From: Cynocephalus volans | Lineage: Eukaryota; Chordata; Mammalia; Dermoptera; Cynocephalidae | DNA length: 64,000 nucleotides | Assembly: GCF_027409185.1 (NCBI RefSeq) | Contig: NC_084469.1 | Coordinates: forward strand, 30,680,293-30,744,292 | Direction of reading: 5' to 3' | Shown here: one piece after another, positions 9,846 to 23,118 of the stretch | Numbering within the stretch: position 1 is the stretch's first letter | Layout: each line of letters starts with the position of its first letter | Position numbers and translations under genes: made by a program | The notes under the pieces: model-generated | What the model saw: only the letters and a program-made list of their open reading frames with translations | Told to the model about the DNA's origin: nothing | Databases searched by the model: none

Positions 9846-11089
9846 ACTATGTCTAATATCTGTTAAAGGGTATTTTAGAATCTTCTAACTCCCTCCCAGC
9901 TTACTCGGCTTGTCTAAGTGTGGCTCCAAAGCCTGCCTCCTGTTTCCTACTTCCACGCCATACGTTGACAGCTGGGGTCCCTGCCATTGTCTCCCTATGG
10001 CTCTTCTGCAGTGCTCTGATGCTGAGATCCCTCGGTCCCAAAGAAACTCATTAGTAACAAGCTCGATACCTCCCTCCCCCTTTACCCCTGCACTATTTGA
10101 GCCACGTTTCTTAATGAATCATGTCCAGAGTCAGAATTCTGGATTGACCTCTATTCTAACATTCTTAAAAAAGCACTTTCTCTGACCATCACAGCCCATG
10201 CTCATATCTCACTTCCCTGTCTTCTGCAGCATATGACCAACTAAAAGTTACCAGAATCAAATACTAGGGAAATATAACAACAGAAATAAAAGGAAAACAG
10301 GCGTAGAAACAAAGAGACGCTTTCTAAAAAAAATTTAATACAGGATAGATTTTGAGTTAATGGGTTTCGGTGGATTCGCAGTGGGTTTTGAGCCCCAGGG
10401 TTCTTGCAGCACGTTAGCTGGACTGGATAAGGAACTGGCTCACAGAAAGGCTCAGCCCTTGGTTCTCAGTTCTGTGGGCTTCCCACTCTCCTACTGCTCT
10501 GATGTCAACTTTTGACATTTTCCACCAGGCAATTTATACACTATCACCTGCCAGCCTTCCCATAGTACTCGTGTTTGTTTGATCTCATACAAACTCCCCT
10601 TTCCGATCTGTTGATGAAATAATAAATCTGGGAACCTTTGAAGATAGTGCACTTCAGGAGAGCACAAATGCGAATCTTCTCTTCACACGTAAGCGTCTGA
10701 ACGCCATGTCCCCGGCGCTGATGGGGTCTGCATCGTGCACTTCTTTTCAGACACATTTAGACAAATCCATCAAGCAGGACTCCCTAAAAGCCTGTAATTT
10801 TCCAGGCAATATGGGCAACACACAGCATCGGTAATGGAGGATTCTTGTGAAGCAGCATGATCTGAGCAAATCTATTTATTTGATGTAAATTGCTTTAAGC
10901 ACTTCTGAGTTCCTAGTGTGAAAGCAGGAATCTCACATAATTTAACTTGAAGATGTGGACTCGACCCTCAAAAAACTTAATATCCCAAATAGCATACTTA
11001 TTTAGGATATTAATATTTTTAAAACACTTTTTGGATATCTCATAGCACTAGCTGGAAACTTCAGGGACTCGATTGGTAGGTGGATACAT
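9846..11089. other. Non-coding, no gene seen
   Basis: No recognisable protein or repeat family is seen. A 70-codon minus-strand frame at 10544-10756 is the only open stretch of note, and it has no family signature. Confidence 0.4.
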
Positions 11090-11310
11090 TTTAGGGTCTT
11101 TAACCTGGAATTTAAGGTCTTCCCCAGCCTGAGCTCATTATCTCCCAGCCTATCCCTCATTTCTTTTTCATAAAAAATCTCTGTTCTGGCCCCACTGGCT
11201 AACTCACCACCTGGACCCTGCTGTCCTTGCAAACACAGCTCTTGTTATCCGTACCCTATCCATTCTCGAGGGCTTATCCCAAACCCCCTTCTTCCATGCC
11301 TTCCTCTCCA
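11090..11310 (+). repeat. L2 LINE fragment
   Basis: L2-like phrases in order: 'gagctcattatctcccagcc', 'ctgttctggccccactggct' and 'ccttcttccatgccttcct'. Diverged. Confidence 0.45.
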
Positions 11311-11324
11311 ATCTTCGTTTTTTC

Positions 11325-11830
11325 TTTTTAAACACACTTTTTCAGAGCAGTTTTAGGTTCACAGCCAAATTGATAGGAAGTTACCGAGATTTCTCATATC
11401 CCCCCCCCCCAGAGGAGTACATCGTTTACAACTGCATTGACACGTCATTATCACCCAGAGTCCACAGTTTACATTGGGGTTCTCTGGGTGGCGTACATGT
11501 CCTGGGTATGAATGAATGTCTGATGACTTGTACCCACTGTTATGATCTCACACACAGGGTGCTCTCACTGCCCTACAAATTCTCCGTGTTCTGCCAATTC
11601 CTCCCTCCTCCCCTCGCCATCCCTGGCAACCCTGATCTTTTCATTGTCTCCATAGTTTTGCCTCTTCCAGAGTGTCATCGAGTTGGAATCATACAGTCTG
11701 TCCCCTTTCAGATTGGATTCTTTCACATAGGAATATACATTAAGGTTCCTCCACGTCTTCTCATGGCTTGCTAGCTCATTTCTTCTTAGTGCTGAATAAC
11801 ATTCCATTGTCTGGGTGTGCCACCCCTTGC
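11325..11830 (-). mobile_element. Old L1 (L1MB/L1MC-type) 3' end
   Basis: Antisense L1 3'-end text in canonical order: 'gagcagttttaggttcacag', 'cattatcacccagagtccac', 'ccatagttttgcctcttcca', 'ctcatttcttcttagtgctg' and 'aacattccattgtctgggtg'. A C run at 11401-11411 sits where this family has a C-rich spot. No open ORF remains. Confidence 0.85.
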
Positions 11831-12959
11831 TGCTCTTTTTAAAAGTCTGGATGTGAAGTTAGTGCTCATGAGCCTGCTGGTGAAGGAGGGCAAATCATCT
11901 GAGGCTTTTTAGAAGGTCTCTTTTGGCAAGCAGTCGGGTGACTTTGGCAGGCTCTCCAACGGGGTCATACACTGGGGACACGTCATATCAGGGCTTCCCT
12001 GTAGAGGATATTTCAGAAACTTTACAGGTGGGCATTGTATTGACAACTGATGCATCAATGGTTTTATTAAAAGTTCAAGGCCAGAACTGTCGAGCAGGGA
12101 AGCCAAAATAACAGCAAGGTGCACAACATAGAGGGCGTGGGTTTTAGGTTGTTCTTGGGGATTATTGAGAGATCTACATAATGAGTGGTTTATTTTACAT
12201 AGCCTTAAAAAAAGACTATTACTCTTCTTCATGGGAATACTTTGCACTAACCAGAAGTTGAGTAAACCTTGGTATTAAAGACAGACGTATTTGAGAGTTG
12301 GATAAAGCTTTATTTGAATGTGATCTTAAAGGAATACTCTGGGCTGGTATGTGTGTGATCCTATTTGGGGGTTTTTGGTTTTTTCATTTTTGCACATCGC
12401 ACACGATCTGACTCCCACCTGCTGAGGGGCGAGCCCTCCACCCTCCCACTTCTGCACCCAAGAGCCAGCCCCGGGTGGGCATAGCAAAGATGGGACAGCA
12501 CCCGTGGCCTCTCTGATGAGAACCATGCACCCTGGGGGTGACGGTAATGAGGACGTGCGTGCACATTTGAGAAGAGCAGCCAGGCCTGGCTAGGGAAGCA
12601 GCACATACAGGCACACACGTGTGCACGCACACACATGTGCACGCTCACACGCACAAACACACACGCACCCACATGCGTGGACAGTTCAGGGGGTGGAGGA
12701 TGCGGCTCTGGGCTCTGCTGACCCGGAGAGGGGGTCACTGTGATGGGGTGGTGGAACCCCACGATGTCACTGTTGCCAAGCACCGCTGCCTCTGAGTTCT
12801 GTGGCAGTAGGAGGCTCATTCTGGAGTGTGTGAGCTGTGTGTGCAGGTCCCTTTTGTAGGCTACAGGTACACCTCTGCACAGGTGTGAACAGATTCAGAT
12901 GACTGTGACCTGCTCTCTTTCCTTCCTGCTGATTTCCACACAGGTGCTACCAGGTAGGT
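11831..12959. other. Non-coding, no gene seen
   Basis: A CA/TG-rich simple-sequence stretch lies at about 12605-12675 ('cacacgtgtgcacgcacac'). Several overlapping frames through it are composition artefacts. No gene is recognised. Confidence 0.4.
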
Positions 12960-13130
12960 GGCCTGGGCCTCGCTGGGAGGCTGCCGAGGGTTATGCCCAC
13001 TGGGCTTCACCAGGTGCCTGTTCTGTGCTAACCGCATATACAGTTGTCCCCTTCATCCTCACACACACTCCGTGGGGTTAACGCTAATGTGTCCATTTGG
13101 CAGGTGAGAAGCCTGGGGTCAGATGGGAGG
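12960..13130 (+). repeat. MIR SINE fragment
   Basis: MIR blocks: 'caggtgcctgttctgtgcta', 'ccccttcatcctcacacaca', 'tgtccatttggcaggtgaga'. Ancient. Confidence 0.6.
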
Positions 13131-14364
13131 TAACTGGGCCTGGGACGCAGAGGTGACCCTTGGCTGTGCCCTCTGCCCTGCCCTGTGTCATGTTAGACAC
13201 AACTTCTGGCCTCTGCAGCCTCCCTCCCTAGATTCAGGTTCTTCCTGAGATTCTGAACCGTGATAAGGCTGAGCCTGCCCCTGGAAGAGCCACTGAAGTG
13301 GGGTCTCCGTGGGCTGTGAAGATGGAGAGTGGGGGGTGGAGGGGCGGCCTGCGCCCTGGTCTGTGATGGGAGATGGGTCACCCCACATGGGCATCTGGTC
13401 ACCTCTGACATCACAGAGCATCACTCATGGCCTATGTAAGGCCCACCCAATTGTGAGGTCCCTAGGCTGGGAGCAAGGTGGGGAGCCCTCTGTCTTGGGG
13501 CAGTTGTGGACAAGGAAGGAGCCACTGAGGGAGGCCAGGTAGGTGACAAGTGTCTGCCTTGCTGGCCAGGGTGTGGGGAAAGGGGCTCACCCTCTGTGTC
13601 CTGCCCTCTGTCTCATCCTCTAGAGGCCTCACCCACCCCTCCCCTCACGGGTATTCCCTTGGGACCGTCTCCGAGGTAGGACCATGTCTCTGACTGTGCT
13701 CCAGGACACATCCCCAGAGCTCACTAGTTTCTGATCTGTGCCTGGGAAAAAGACGGAGCCCCTTCTGATACTGCCACGCTCAGAACTGTAAACTCCAGCG
13801 TCCCTCTTGCCTAAGGCATGGCCACAACAAGCACAGAGGCTACTTCAAAGTCACATAGGTAACCCTTTTGCCAAAACCCAGAACCTTCCTGCTTGGCTGG
13901 TGCTAAGACTTAAGTAGAATGCAGCAGTCATGAGATTTCTTTTTGTCTCTAAAGAATTGGACGACTGTGTGTTTCCTGAGAGCATCTGGGAGGCTAATTG
14001 TACAGAGACCTGTGGTCTCTAAATCACATTCTGCTTCCTGGTGCCCAGAACAGCCCATTGGGGCCCTTCATGCTGAGCAGGTAACACATGTGTGTGTGTC
14101 TGTGCCGGGACCTTGAGGACAACAGGCCTCACCTTCCAGGTCCCTGGTTCTCAGGTCCTCAGGCAAGAGCTTAACCTTGGCCAGGGGAAGAAACCCCGAG
14201 ACCACTGTGGGGTGGAGACAGAGTCTGGTCCCTTTTGTACTGGGGGGTGGGGGTGGAGAGTGGGGTGTTGCTGGTGAAATTTTGGGTCCCCGACCTGAGC
14301 AGTTAGGGGTACTCTCTGAAGCTCTCAGGGGCATTGCTAGCTTTGGATTACTTTTGTCTTGCAG
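13131..14364. other. GC-rich 5' flank of the TBC-domain gene
   Basis: No conserved coding exon is seen. Since the first recognised exon below begins with a splice acceptor, an upstream non-coding exon and promoter would be expected in or before this stretch, but I cannot place them from sequence alone. Confidence 0.35.
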
Positions 14365-14735
14365 ACTAAACATGAAGACGGGTATGGAGACTCTGTGGGC
14401 CCAGGTGCTAATAGACATTATGGAGAAGTACCAGCAGGTACAGGGTTGGCTGCTCCCTTGAGGCAGGCAAGTCCTTGCCTCTTCTGCTGTGCCTGAGGTC
14501 AGAGGGTCCTGGGCTCCCTGGGGACACGGGAGGGAGGAGCCATCCAAAGCCACCCATGCCCCCAACCCATCACCATGGCCCCCTCACTCCAGGCCCTCTC
14601 GGTGTTGCAGGGACACCGAGCTGGGACACTGGTGAAAAATTGGGATGAAGAGTTCAAAATCACAGATGCATCGACCAGCTTGGGTTTCTGGAGTGAGTTC
14701 TCTGACATCCCCCATCTTATCTCGGGGATGGGCTC

Positions 14736-15338
14736 TGTTTCAGTTCGTTTGTGTTACTATAACAGAAATACTTGAGACTGGGCCATTTATAAGGAAAAGA
14801 GGTTTATTTGGCTTATGATTCTGGGACAGCTGCATCTGGCACGGGCCTCAGGCTGCTTCTACTCATAGTGGAAAGTGGCAGGCAGCTGGCGGGTACAAGC
14901 AGATCACATGGTGAGAGGAAGCAAGAGAGAGAGAGAGAGAGAGGGGAGGTGACAGGGTCCTATAAACAACCAGCTCTAGTGGGAACTAATAGAGTGAGAA
15001 CTCACTCATTACTCCCCCCTTCCCCAGGGAGAGCATTAATCCATTCATGAGGGATCCACCTCCATGACTCAATCAGTTTCCAACACTGCCACATTGGAGA
15101 TCAAATTTCTTTTCTTTCTTTTTTTTATTTTTTAAAGATGACCGGTAAGGGGATCTTCACCCTTGACTTGGTGTTGTCAGCAGCACACTCTCTGAAGTGA
15201 GCGAACCGGCCATCCCTATATGGGATCCGAACCCATGGTCTTGGTGTTATCAGCACCACACTCTCCCGAGTGAGCCACCAGCTGGTCTGGAGATCAAATT
15301 CACACGAGTTTTGGAGGGGACAACACATCCAAACTCCA
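14736..15338 (-). mobile_element. MaLR-type LTR (MST-like), split by a SINE
   Basis: Antisense MaLR LTR text in order: 'gtgttactataacagaaata', 'actgggccatttataaggaa', 'gaggtttatttggcttatga', 'cagatcacatggtgagagga', 'aaacaaccagctctagtggg' and 'catgagggatccacctccat'. It resumes after the SINE with 'gagttttggaggggacaaca'. It lies in intron 2 of the TBC-domain gene. The subfamily is uncertain. Confidence 0.75.
15108..15287 (-). mobile_element. Dimeric tRNA-Ile-derived SINE (CYN-like)
   Basis: The minus strand starts 'GACCAGCTGGTGGCTCACTC' (A-box region), has a B box 'GGTTCGGATCC', then a second tRNA-like monomer starting 'GGCCGGTTCGCTCAC' with a decayed B box, and ends in an A-rich tail. It is flanked by perfect 13-bp duplications TGGAGATCAAATT at 15095-15107 and 15288-15300. 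It split a MaLR LTR, so it is the younger of the two. The tandem-monomer layout without a tRNA-unrelated body is as reported for flying-lemur SINEs. That comparison is from memory. Confidence 0.85.
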
Positions 15339-17713
15339 TTAGGACCCATCCTTGAAAAGGCCAGCATGAGGCAGGGCATGTCTCCCAGGCTCGTGCTGAC
15401 CTTATTCCCAGGGTGGGTACAAATCCCTTGCTCCCCTGGAGGTCCACCCCAGTCAGCACATGGCTGCAGTTTCGTGGCTCATCCAGGCAGCTCTGGGGAG
15501 AGGGCGGATACCAAGCTGCGGTTGGGCCAGGCCCTTGGGCACTCAGAAGTGTGGCCTTTATGTCTGCAAAAGAAAGAGACAACCTGAGGGCTGAACCCTG
15601 TCCCCAGGAGGAGCCTGTCCTGCTGTCAGCTCAGCAGGGTGGGGCCAGAGGGCACAAGGACACTTGGTCCAGCCTGTGGACAGTTGTCCATCAGGTCCCT
15701 GCAGGCTCAGAGGGGCACAAAGAGGCACAAAGTGTACAGAAGAATGTGGCCATGTAGTGAGATGAGGACCAGGGACAGGGCCCCAGCCCAGGAATGGAAG
15801 GGGAAAGGCCATGGAGGCAGGCAGGGATGGCAGATGACGGCCACCTGACCCGTTGGTCTGGTGCTGGGAGGTCATGTGAGGCCTGGTGCGGGAGAGGCCA
15901 GCCTGGAGTCTGTCTTTCCTGAGGTCACAGGATGGAGAGAGGGACAGAGCCTGGGGGAGCTGTGCTGCAGGGGACCAGATGTGATGGGTGACTCGGGGAT
16001 GCGTCTGACTGAGCGAGCCTGGGGATAGAGTGAAGGCACTGGGGGTGGACAGGCTGGATGAGGTGGGGCCAGGGACAGCAGCTCCACCTGGGACTTCTGA
16101 GCCTCAGGGGCCTCGGTCACTCCCAAGGCCTGCAGTGCGCACTGGAGACTCTGCTCTCTGCTTGCTCAGGAACACTGCGGGCAGGGAGAGGATGCCATGG
16201 GCCAAGACAGGGCAGGAAGGCACGAGGAGGAAAGCCACTGCAGGGGGAGGCAGGAGGACACAGCGCTGACATCCCTGAGAGCTAGCTGAGGCTGGAGATC
16301 TGGCCCAGGGCTATCCCAGCCACCTGCAGGGCTGTCAGTCGCCGTTCATCGCCCAGTGGTGTCTCCCAGCACAGGCAGAACAGGCACAAGGCAGGAGTCT
16401 GGGCTGATCGGGGGGCTGAGGGGCCACATTCAGAGGATCTCACAGGGCAAGGGAAACAGCAGGGTCAAAGTAGCTGAGGTGACGGCAGAGTCTGTGGGCC
16501 AGACGGGATGGGGTGAAGTCAAGGAACAGGCATGACCGTCGGCCAGGGTGCAGACATGAACAGGGGGTGTTGGATGCTCAGAGCTTGGCTGGGGTGGGGT
16601 GTCACGTGGGACAGCGCCAGGGTGCACCCTCAACACACTGGGAAGGTCTCAATCCAGACCCCTTGGACCCCCACCATGAGGGTGATGGGGTAACTTCCTC
16701 AGGGACAGCTGTCAGAGACCAGCCAACCAACCCTCAGGCAGTGCTGTTTCTTAGCAGCTCTGGACTGTCTCACCTCTCCCAGAGGGGGCTACCTGCAGCC
16801 CAGGAGGGGCAGGTACATGCTGCACCCCCAGCCCCCACGGCCCCTGAGTGGCCCTGGCTGGCCCTGCTGCTCTTTTGCTTTTGTGTCTCAGACCATCCTG
16901 GCTGGCAGCCAGCAAAAAGGCCCTGTCCTCCCTTTCCTATGTGGTCTCCTGGGCTGCAACTTGCAGGTGGATGGGAAGGGAGCCCGTCCTTCCTTGGGGT
17001 CCACTCAGGGAAGGGGATGGCTCTTGGCCTGCAGCAAGTCCTCAGCTCTGACTCCGTTGCCTTTTAGTGAGATGGAGCTTCCCTGTGTCACCACCCAGGA
17101 GGTGAAGGTAAGAGCTGTTCCTTCTGCCAGGGCTTGGTTGGTCACCTGTTAGGCAAGCCTGGCCTGCCTGTGGCCATGGGCAGGTGTCCATAAGAAGGAC
17201 ACATAGTCACCAGGATGGGCCGAGATTCTGAGCTCCTGATCTCAGGACTCCATCCCAGGGGCTGATTACCAAACATGCCCATCCCGGATTTGCACATGCA
17301 GCTCAGGAGTGACTGCCACTGGCCAGCAGGACCCCACATTGAGGCTGGGACCCCATCTAGGTATGAGGGTTTGTGGCCTGAGGACACCATGTCCTGTGTT
17401 CACCAGGCCAGGCCACTCGTGCTGACCCAGGCAGAGGGTCTCAGCCCCAGGCTCTGCACCTTGTTTGGCTCTTTCCAGTTCTGTCCCATCAGGACCCCAA
17501 GCACAAGAGTGACACGGCATCCAAGGGCCACTCCAAAAAGGGCGGCAGCTCAGCTAAGTCCATCATCTCTCATTTTACAGCAAACACAGAAGGAAATTGC
17601 CCAGTGCCACAAATGGCTGAAGATGTTTCAACATTGGAATAAATATAAAAGCAGCCAAAAGGTAATGTGGGGAGTGGAGGCCCCTGTGCCCGGCCTCTGC
17701 AGAGGGAGGGTGA

Positions 17714-18223
<510 letters not shown>

Positions 18224-18799
18224 TAATAGGTATGGCCCTTTTCCACTCAAGCAAACACAGCACACACAGGCCTAGCATGGTCAGGAGCCCGGGTGCCCTA
18301 TCTGGGGAAAGCGGTGCCTGCAGGGTACTCAGGTGCACATCCCGGGGATCTGGGACTCCACGCCCGTCCTGCTTTTTCACAGCCATGTCTCCTACAACCT
18401 GGCCTTGAAGTTTCTCTCTCTCTCTTCTGGCACATTCTCTTTATGAGCAGTATGTCACCAAGTCTGGCCAACACTCAAAGGAACGGGAGTTAGGCTGCAC
18501 CTTTTCCAGCAAGGTGTGCCACAGCATTTGGGGCATATCATCAAAGCGTCCCAATGTTGAAGGGGTCAGAAAGCTCACAGGTTAGGAAGAAGAGCAGGAG
18601 CCCTAGGAGCCAGCAGTGGTGGACCCAGGTCATCTCCATCCGGCAGGATTCACACACATTGTAAGAGCGAGTGGTGCCCAGGGTGTGGGGGCAGCCCCCA
18701 CCCTCCAGCACGGGGGCTGCACGTGGTGGGCACTCTGGGCACACCTGACAGTGATAGGACCAGGATGCACCCAGACCACGTGGCACCTGCCCCAGCCAT

Positions 18800-19900
18800 G
18801 CCTGGACACCTGAATTTCAGGTGGAACAAAACAGTAGAAAGAAGGAGTTTAAAAATGCAAAATGAGATGGAAAACCAAAAGAGCCAGGAGAAGAAAAAAA
18901 CACAAAAGTAGTTTTCTTAAAAGGCCAGTTTCAGCACAAAACTTCTCCCAAGCATAATGCAAGAAAAGGAGGGAGAATAAAATGTGAGGAATTTGTAGAA
19001 AGGGGGCACTGAGCACAGGCAAGGTGAGGATAAAGGGAATTAGGAGGGAAAGCTGCCTGCATCTTGCTGGGCACACTTTTGAAAATCGAGGAAACCATGA
19101 GTTCCCAAGCAACACCGAACCAGGTAGAAGAAAAAGAAAAGCCTTCCTTGAACAATTACCAAAGTACCGATTGAAAAGACAGGGGCCACCATCGGTCAAG
19201 GGCCAGGCTGGTCATGGCTGAGGTGCACACGCTCTTCTAAACACGGGCAGCTCCTCAGCCTGGATCTTCCAGACCTGATGAAAGGGGAAAGCTCCCAAAG
19301 GCTCACTGAAGCTGTGAGTGTAAGAACCCAAACCTTGTAAACCTAGCCCCAGAAAGAAAGCCCCAGGGGTGCATTTCCTATGGAACTTTATAGATGGAGC
19401 ATTCTAAATATGTTCTTCCCAGCTGGACCGTAGGGAGATGCCAAAAAAAGGATATATCCTGACCAAGGAGGACACATTCCAGAAATCACGGGAGGCTCAG
19501 CAGGACGCAATGTGTGCTCAGTAACCCATGGACACAGTAACAAATAAAAGGCATAAATGATATCAGGAGATTCCAGAAAGCTGGCACATCAAACTCAGCA
19601 GCCATTTACAAAGCATTAACTAATATCTGAGTAGAAATAAACTAAGTATTATTTTAAACTATTTGGAAAAAAACAGTAGAAAATATCTTAGAGGGCCGTA
19701 AACTCCCAAAGCCATTCCTGTGAAAATCAAATAGAAGGAAACACAGGACTTTCTTACCCTCCCTGATTTCAGAAAATTTAGGGGGGAAAAAAAGGAAACG
19801 TATGCAAATTAAACAAATAAAAAAACAAACTAGAAGGATTTATCTGTACCTGCAGTACAGTGCATTCTAAGTACATGATCATATAAGACACCTCAAAAGA
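18800..19900. other. AT-rich intronic stretch
   Basis: Within intron 5 of the TBC-domain gene the composition shifts from GC-rich to A-rich. No conserved exon or confidently named repeat was found in it. Confidence 0.35.
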
Positions 19901-22647
19901 TTCTCCAAAATCTAGTCTAGCAGGTTGGGGGGCTGCAAGAGAAGGTGCAGGGATCTGGCCTTGTCCTCTTCGTAAGGAAACAGCAGTGGAAATAGGGAAA
20001 TGTGCACATCAGTGGGGCCATTCTAGAGCCTTACACCCCAAATTGGGGTGTCAGGGCTGTGGGGCTTGGGCTCCTCCAGGACATTTTTAGCAGCAGGGAG
20101 TGTGGGAGCCATCACAGCTCACAGGCCTAGAAGCACAGTCCCCAGCCACAGCTCTCCTGGAGCCCCGGGCAGCCCCTGTCCCTCTGTCAGACTCTCCTCT
20201 CGGGAGCTCCTGAGAAGTGAATGAGCTGAGCATGGGAGCCTTCACAGGGGTTGGCATAAGCTCCATACTGTCACCCTGACAGGCTGGCATCAGGGAGTGG
20301 AAGCCCAGGCACGAGCTGCCCTCTTTGACTCCTGGAAAGCCCTGAGGGGTAGGAGCCAGGCAGCCCGGGGAACAGGTCCTGAGTAAAACATTCCAGGGGA
20401 AGCAAGCTGAGGGCCCAGGGGGCACTCACTGTCATCCATGAGGAGAGGCCCCTTGAGGGGAGAAGGAAAGTGACAGATGGTCAGGAGGGGGCAGCCCCAA
20501 GTGAGGACTGAGTCCCCGGTGAGATGGAGCAGGAGGCCCTGGCTGGGGTGGCCTGGTCCCCATGTATCTAAAAGTGGTATGAGGGGCAGGGGTCTGGGGC
20601 CTGCTGGAGCCCTGGGGTCTGACCATTGGCAATGGGCCATCCTCGGTGGAGCCCTCACCAGGACTGCTGAGCACAGACTGTGACATGGGTACTGAGGTCA
20701 TGCTGTGTTCTGGTGACTGCTCCTGGCTGTGGGAACAATCATGAGGACATTTCTGCAGCAAAAACTCCCTTTCTGGCCACATGCACTGACCCCTGTATGA
20801 TGGGTGCCCATGGCAGCGAGTCTCAGACATGCTCTGAGACCCTTTCTTCTCTTGGCCCTGTCCTGCAGAGAATGAAGGAGCAGGGCAAGGTGCTCTGCCA
20901 ACAAATACAGAAAATTGACCTTGAAGTCAGCTGCACCTTCACCAACCATGTGATGTTTCGGGACTGCTATGGCATCAAGTAAGCCCCTTGGTGGGGTGGG
21001 GATCTCAGAGGGTGGAGGCCCCAGGGGAGATGAGGAAATCCAGAGGGACATGGGAGCCCCAGGAACATGAAGAGTTCCCAGGGGAGAGGCAGGGTTCCCA
21101 GAGGAAGGAGGTGACACAGCTGTCGAGCTCTCTCCTCGCACAGGGAGTGGCCTGCACCATGTACCCAGCACCTACCGGGCACCGAGTCCTGAACCAGGGG
21201 CTGAGGCACGTGGGGCCAGAACCCAGCTGGCTCCCAAGAATGATGGCAGCAAACACAGTAATGCCACGTGGTGAAAACTGTTCTCCATGAGCCAGGAGGA
21301 TTGGGTTAGGGACCTATGGGAGGGTGGCAGGACCAGGGACTTCTGGCCTTTCGCTTGTGACTGGAGACCTAAAGGGTGACAGGGAGCTGGCTGAGTGAAC
21401 AGTGAGGGGACAAGTGTGGTGTGGAGAGGCAGGGACGGGGGTAGGAAAGGAGCCACCCAGCTGCAGCCAGAGGGAGGCAGAAGGCAGGTGCTGAGGTGAG
21501 GCTGTGGCCGGGCCTGAGCGGCTGGCTGTGCTCCTGCCCTTACCAGACCCCCGCAGGGGAGGCCCAGGGCCCAGGGCCCAGGGAGGGGAGACCGGGAAGG
21601 GCAGGTGCATCTCAGGGTCTGTTAGGCCACAGGAAACTAACAGCATGGGCACAGAGCCAACAGAACCCTCTATTCGCCCTTTCCTAGGCAGCAGGAACTC
21701 TCCCACGTGCTGGTAGCCTTTTCTGTGTATGACACGGTGAGTATCCCTGGCCAACGACATCCCAGGCCCCGTTCCCATAGTCACTGGCTTGGATGTCCCA
21801 GGGGGTGTGGTTGCTTCTTGAAAATTCGGGATTCATGAGCACCCAGGACATCCTAGTTAGGGAGCGAGGTCACTGCTCTCACAGAGGTCCCAGCGAGGAG
21901 AGGAAGGTCTCTAAGCTCAAGCTGAGATGGAGAGGGTGGGTCCAGGCTCCTCCCTCAAGCGGACCTGACCACTGCTCCTTAGAACAAGGACAGATGCCTT
22001 CCTGCTGGGGTGTCCAAAATCCCAAGAGCTTGGCAGTGTCACAGGATGCTCGTGTCTGGAGTGATCTTCTCCAGGGGAGCGAGGTGCCTCCTGGGCTTTC
22101 ATCAGATGAGTGTGCATTGACAAAGGCCATATGATTCGTGAGATACTGGGCAGAGATCAAAGTTCCCCTTCCCCACACCCCACAGAGTGCAGCAGCCTGG
22201 GAGGGGCTCCTGAGCAGCTGCTCATCACTCTGCCTCTGATTTCCAGACCATTCTTTCAAGAGAAAGCCATTGAGAGGACTCCCCAGGCTGCCCACGTGGG
22301 GCCTGAACTCAGCTGTCCTCCTGTGCCAGGCAGCCTGTGGGCCATCTCTGGACTCTGTGTGGGGTGTGCTCAGTGACAGCCATCCCTCATGGCAAATCCA
22401 GACAGTGGGTGCTGGCCTGAGCCTGGTGAAGAGGCCTCCCTGGCCTGGCATGTGGGGGGGGGCTCTCGCCAGTTCTTGATCGGACCTTTCTGGCCAGAAG
22501 AGCTTGGCCACTGCACTGCAGGAGTCCCTCCAGGAGCTCCGTGTGACCTGACATGTGTGGGACATGCTCAGTTTTGATGCCCAGTGTCCCAGGAGGGGCA
22601 CAGAGGCTGGACCCCACATACTTGGAGGTCTGTGGTTGGCCTCCCTT

Positions 22648-22997
22648 GTGACCTTAGCTCTCCCAGGTGACCTCAGTCCTTCCAGGTGACTTCAGTCCCT
22701 CTAGATTTCACCAGCCCTCCTGGTTGATCTTAGCTCTCCCAGGTGACAGTGGCCCTCCCCATTCTCAGGTGACCTCAGCATTCTCAGGTGCCTTCAGTCC
22801 CTCTGGTTCACATCAGCCTTCCTAGGTGACCTTAGCCTCCCATGTGACTTCAGCTCTTTCAGGTTACCTTTATTCAGTCTTCTCAGATATTCTTAGCCTT
22901 CCCAGCTGACCTGGGCCCTCCCAGCTGACCTCAGCCATCCCAGGTGACCTCAGCTGTCTCAGGGCACAACCTTGCATGGTGACTTTGGCTCTTGCAG
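22648..22997 (+). repeat. Intronic minisatellite, unit about 19-20 bp, abutting exon 8
   Basis: Roughly 18 imperfect units of the form GTGACCTCAGCCCTCCCAG follow one another. The last unit, GTGACTTTGGCTCTTGCAG at 22979-22997, ends exactly at the acceptor of exon 8 of the TBC-domain gene. Each unit therefore carries a pyrimidine tract plus CAG (acceptor-like), and most unit junctions read CAG-GTGA (donor-like). Confidence 0.85.
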
Positions 22998-23118
22998 GAG
23001 GTGGATTACTGTGAGGGAATAAGCCACATTGCTGCCATCCTGCTCATGCACCTAAATGAGGAGGACGCTTTCTGGGCACTGGTCCAGCTCATGACAAATC
23101 AGCATCACAGCATGCACG

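Noticed and set aside
10544-10756. A 70-codon, partly Cys-rich minus-strand frame considered as a defensin-like peptide
   Set aside because: The cysteine spacing does not fit beta-defensins and there is no signal peptide.
21879-22619. A 246-codon minus-strand frame
   Set aside because: It lies in intron 7 of the TBC-domain gene, in GC-rich DNA where long open frames arise by chance, and no motif is seen.
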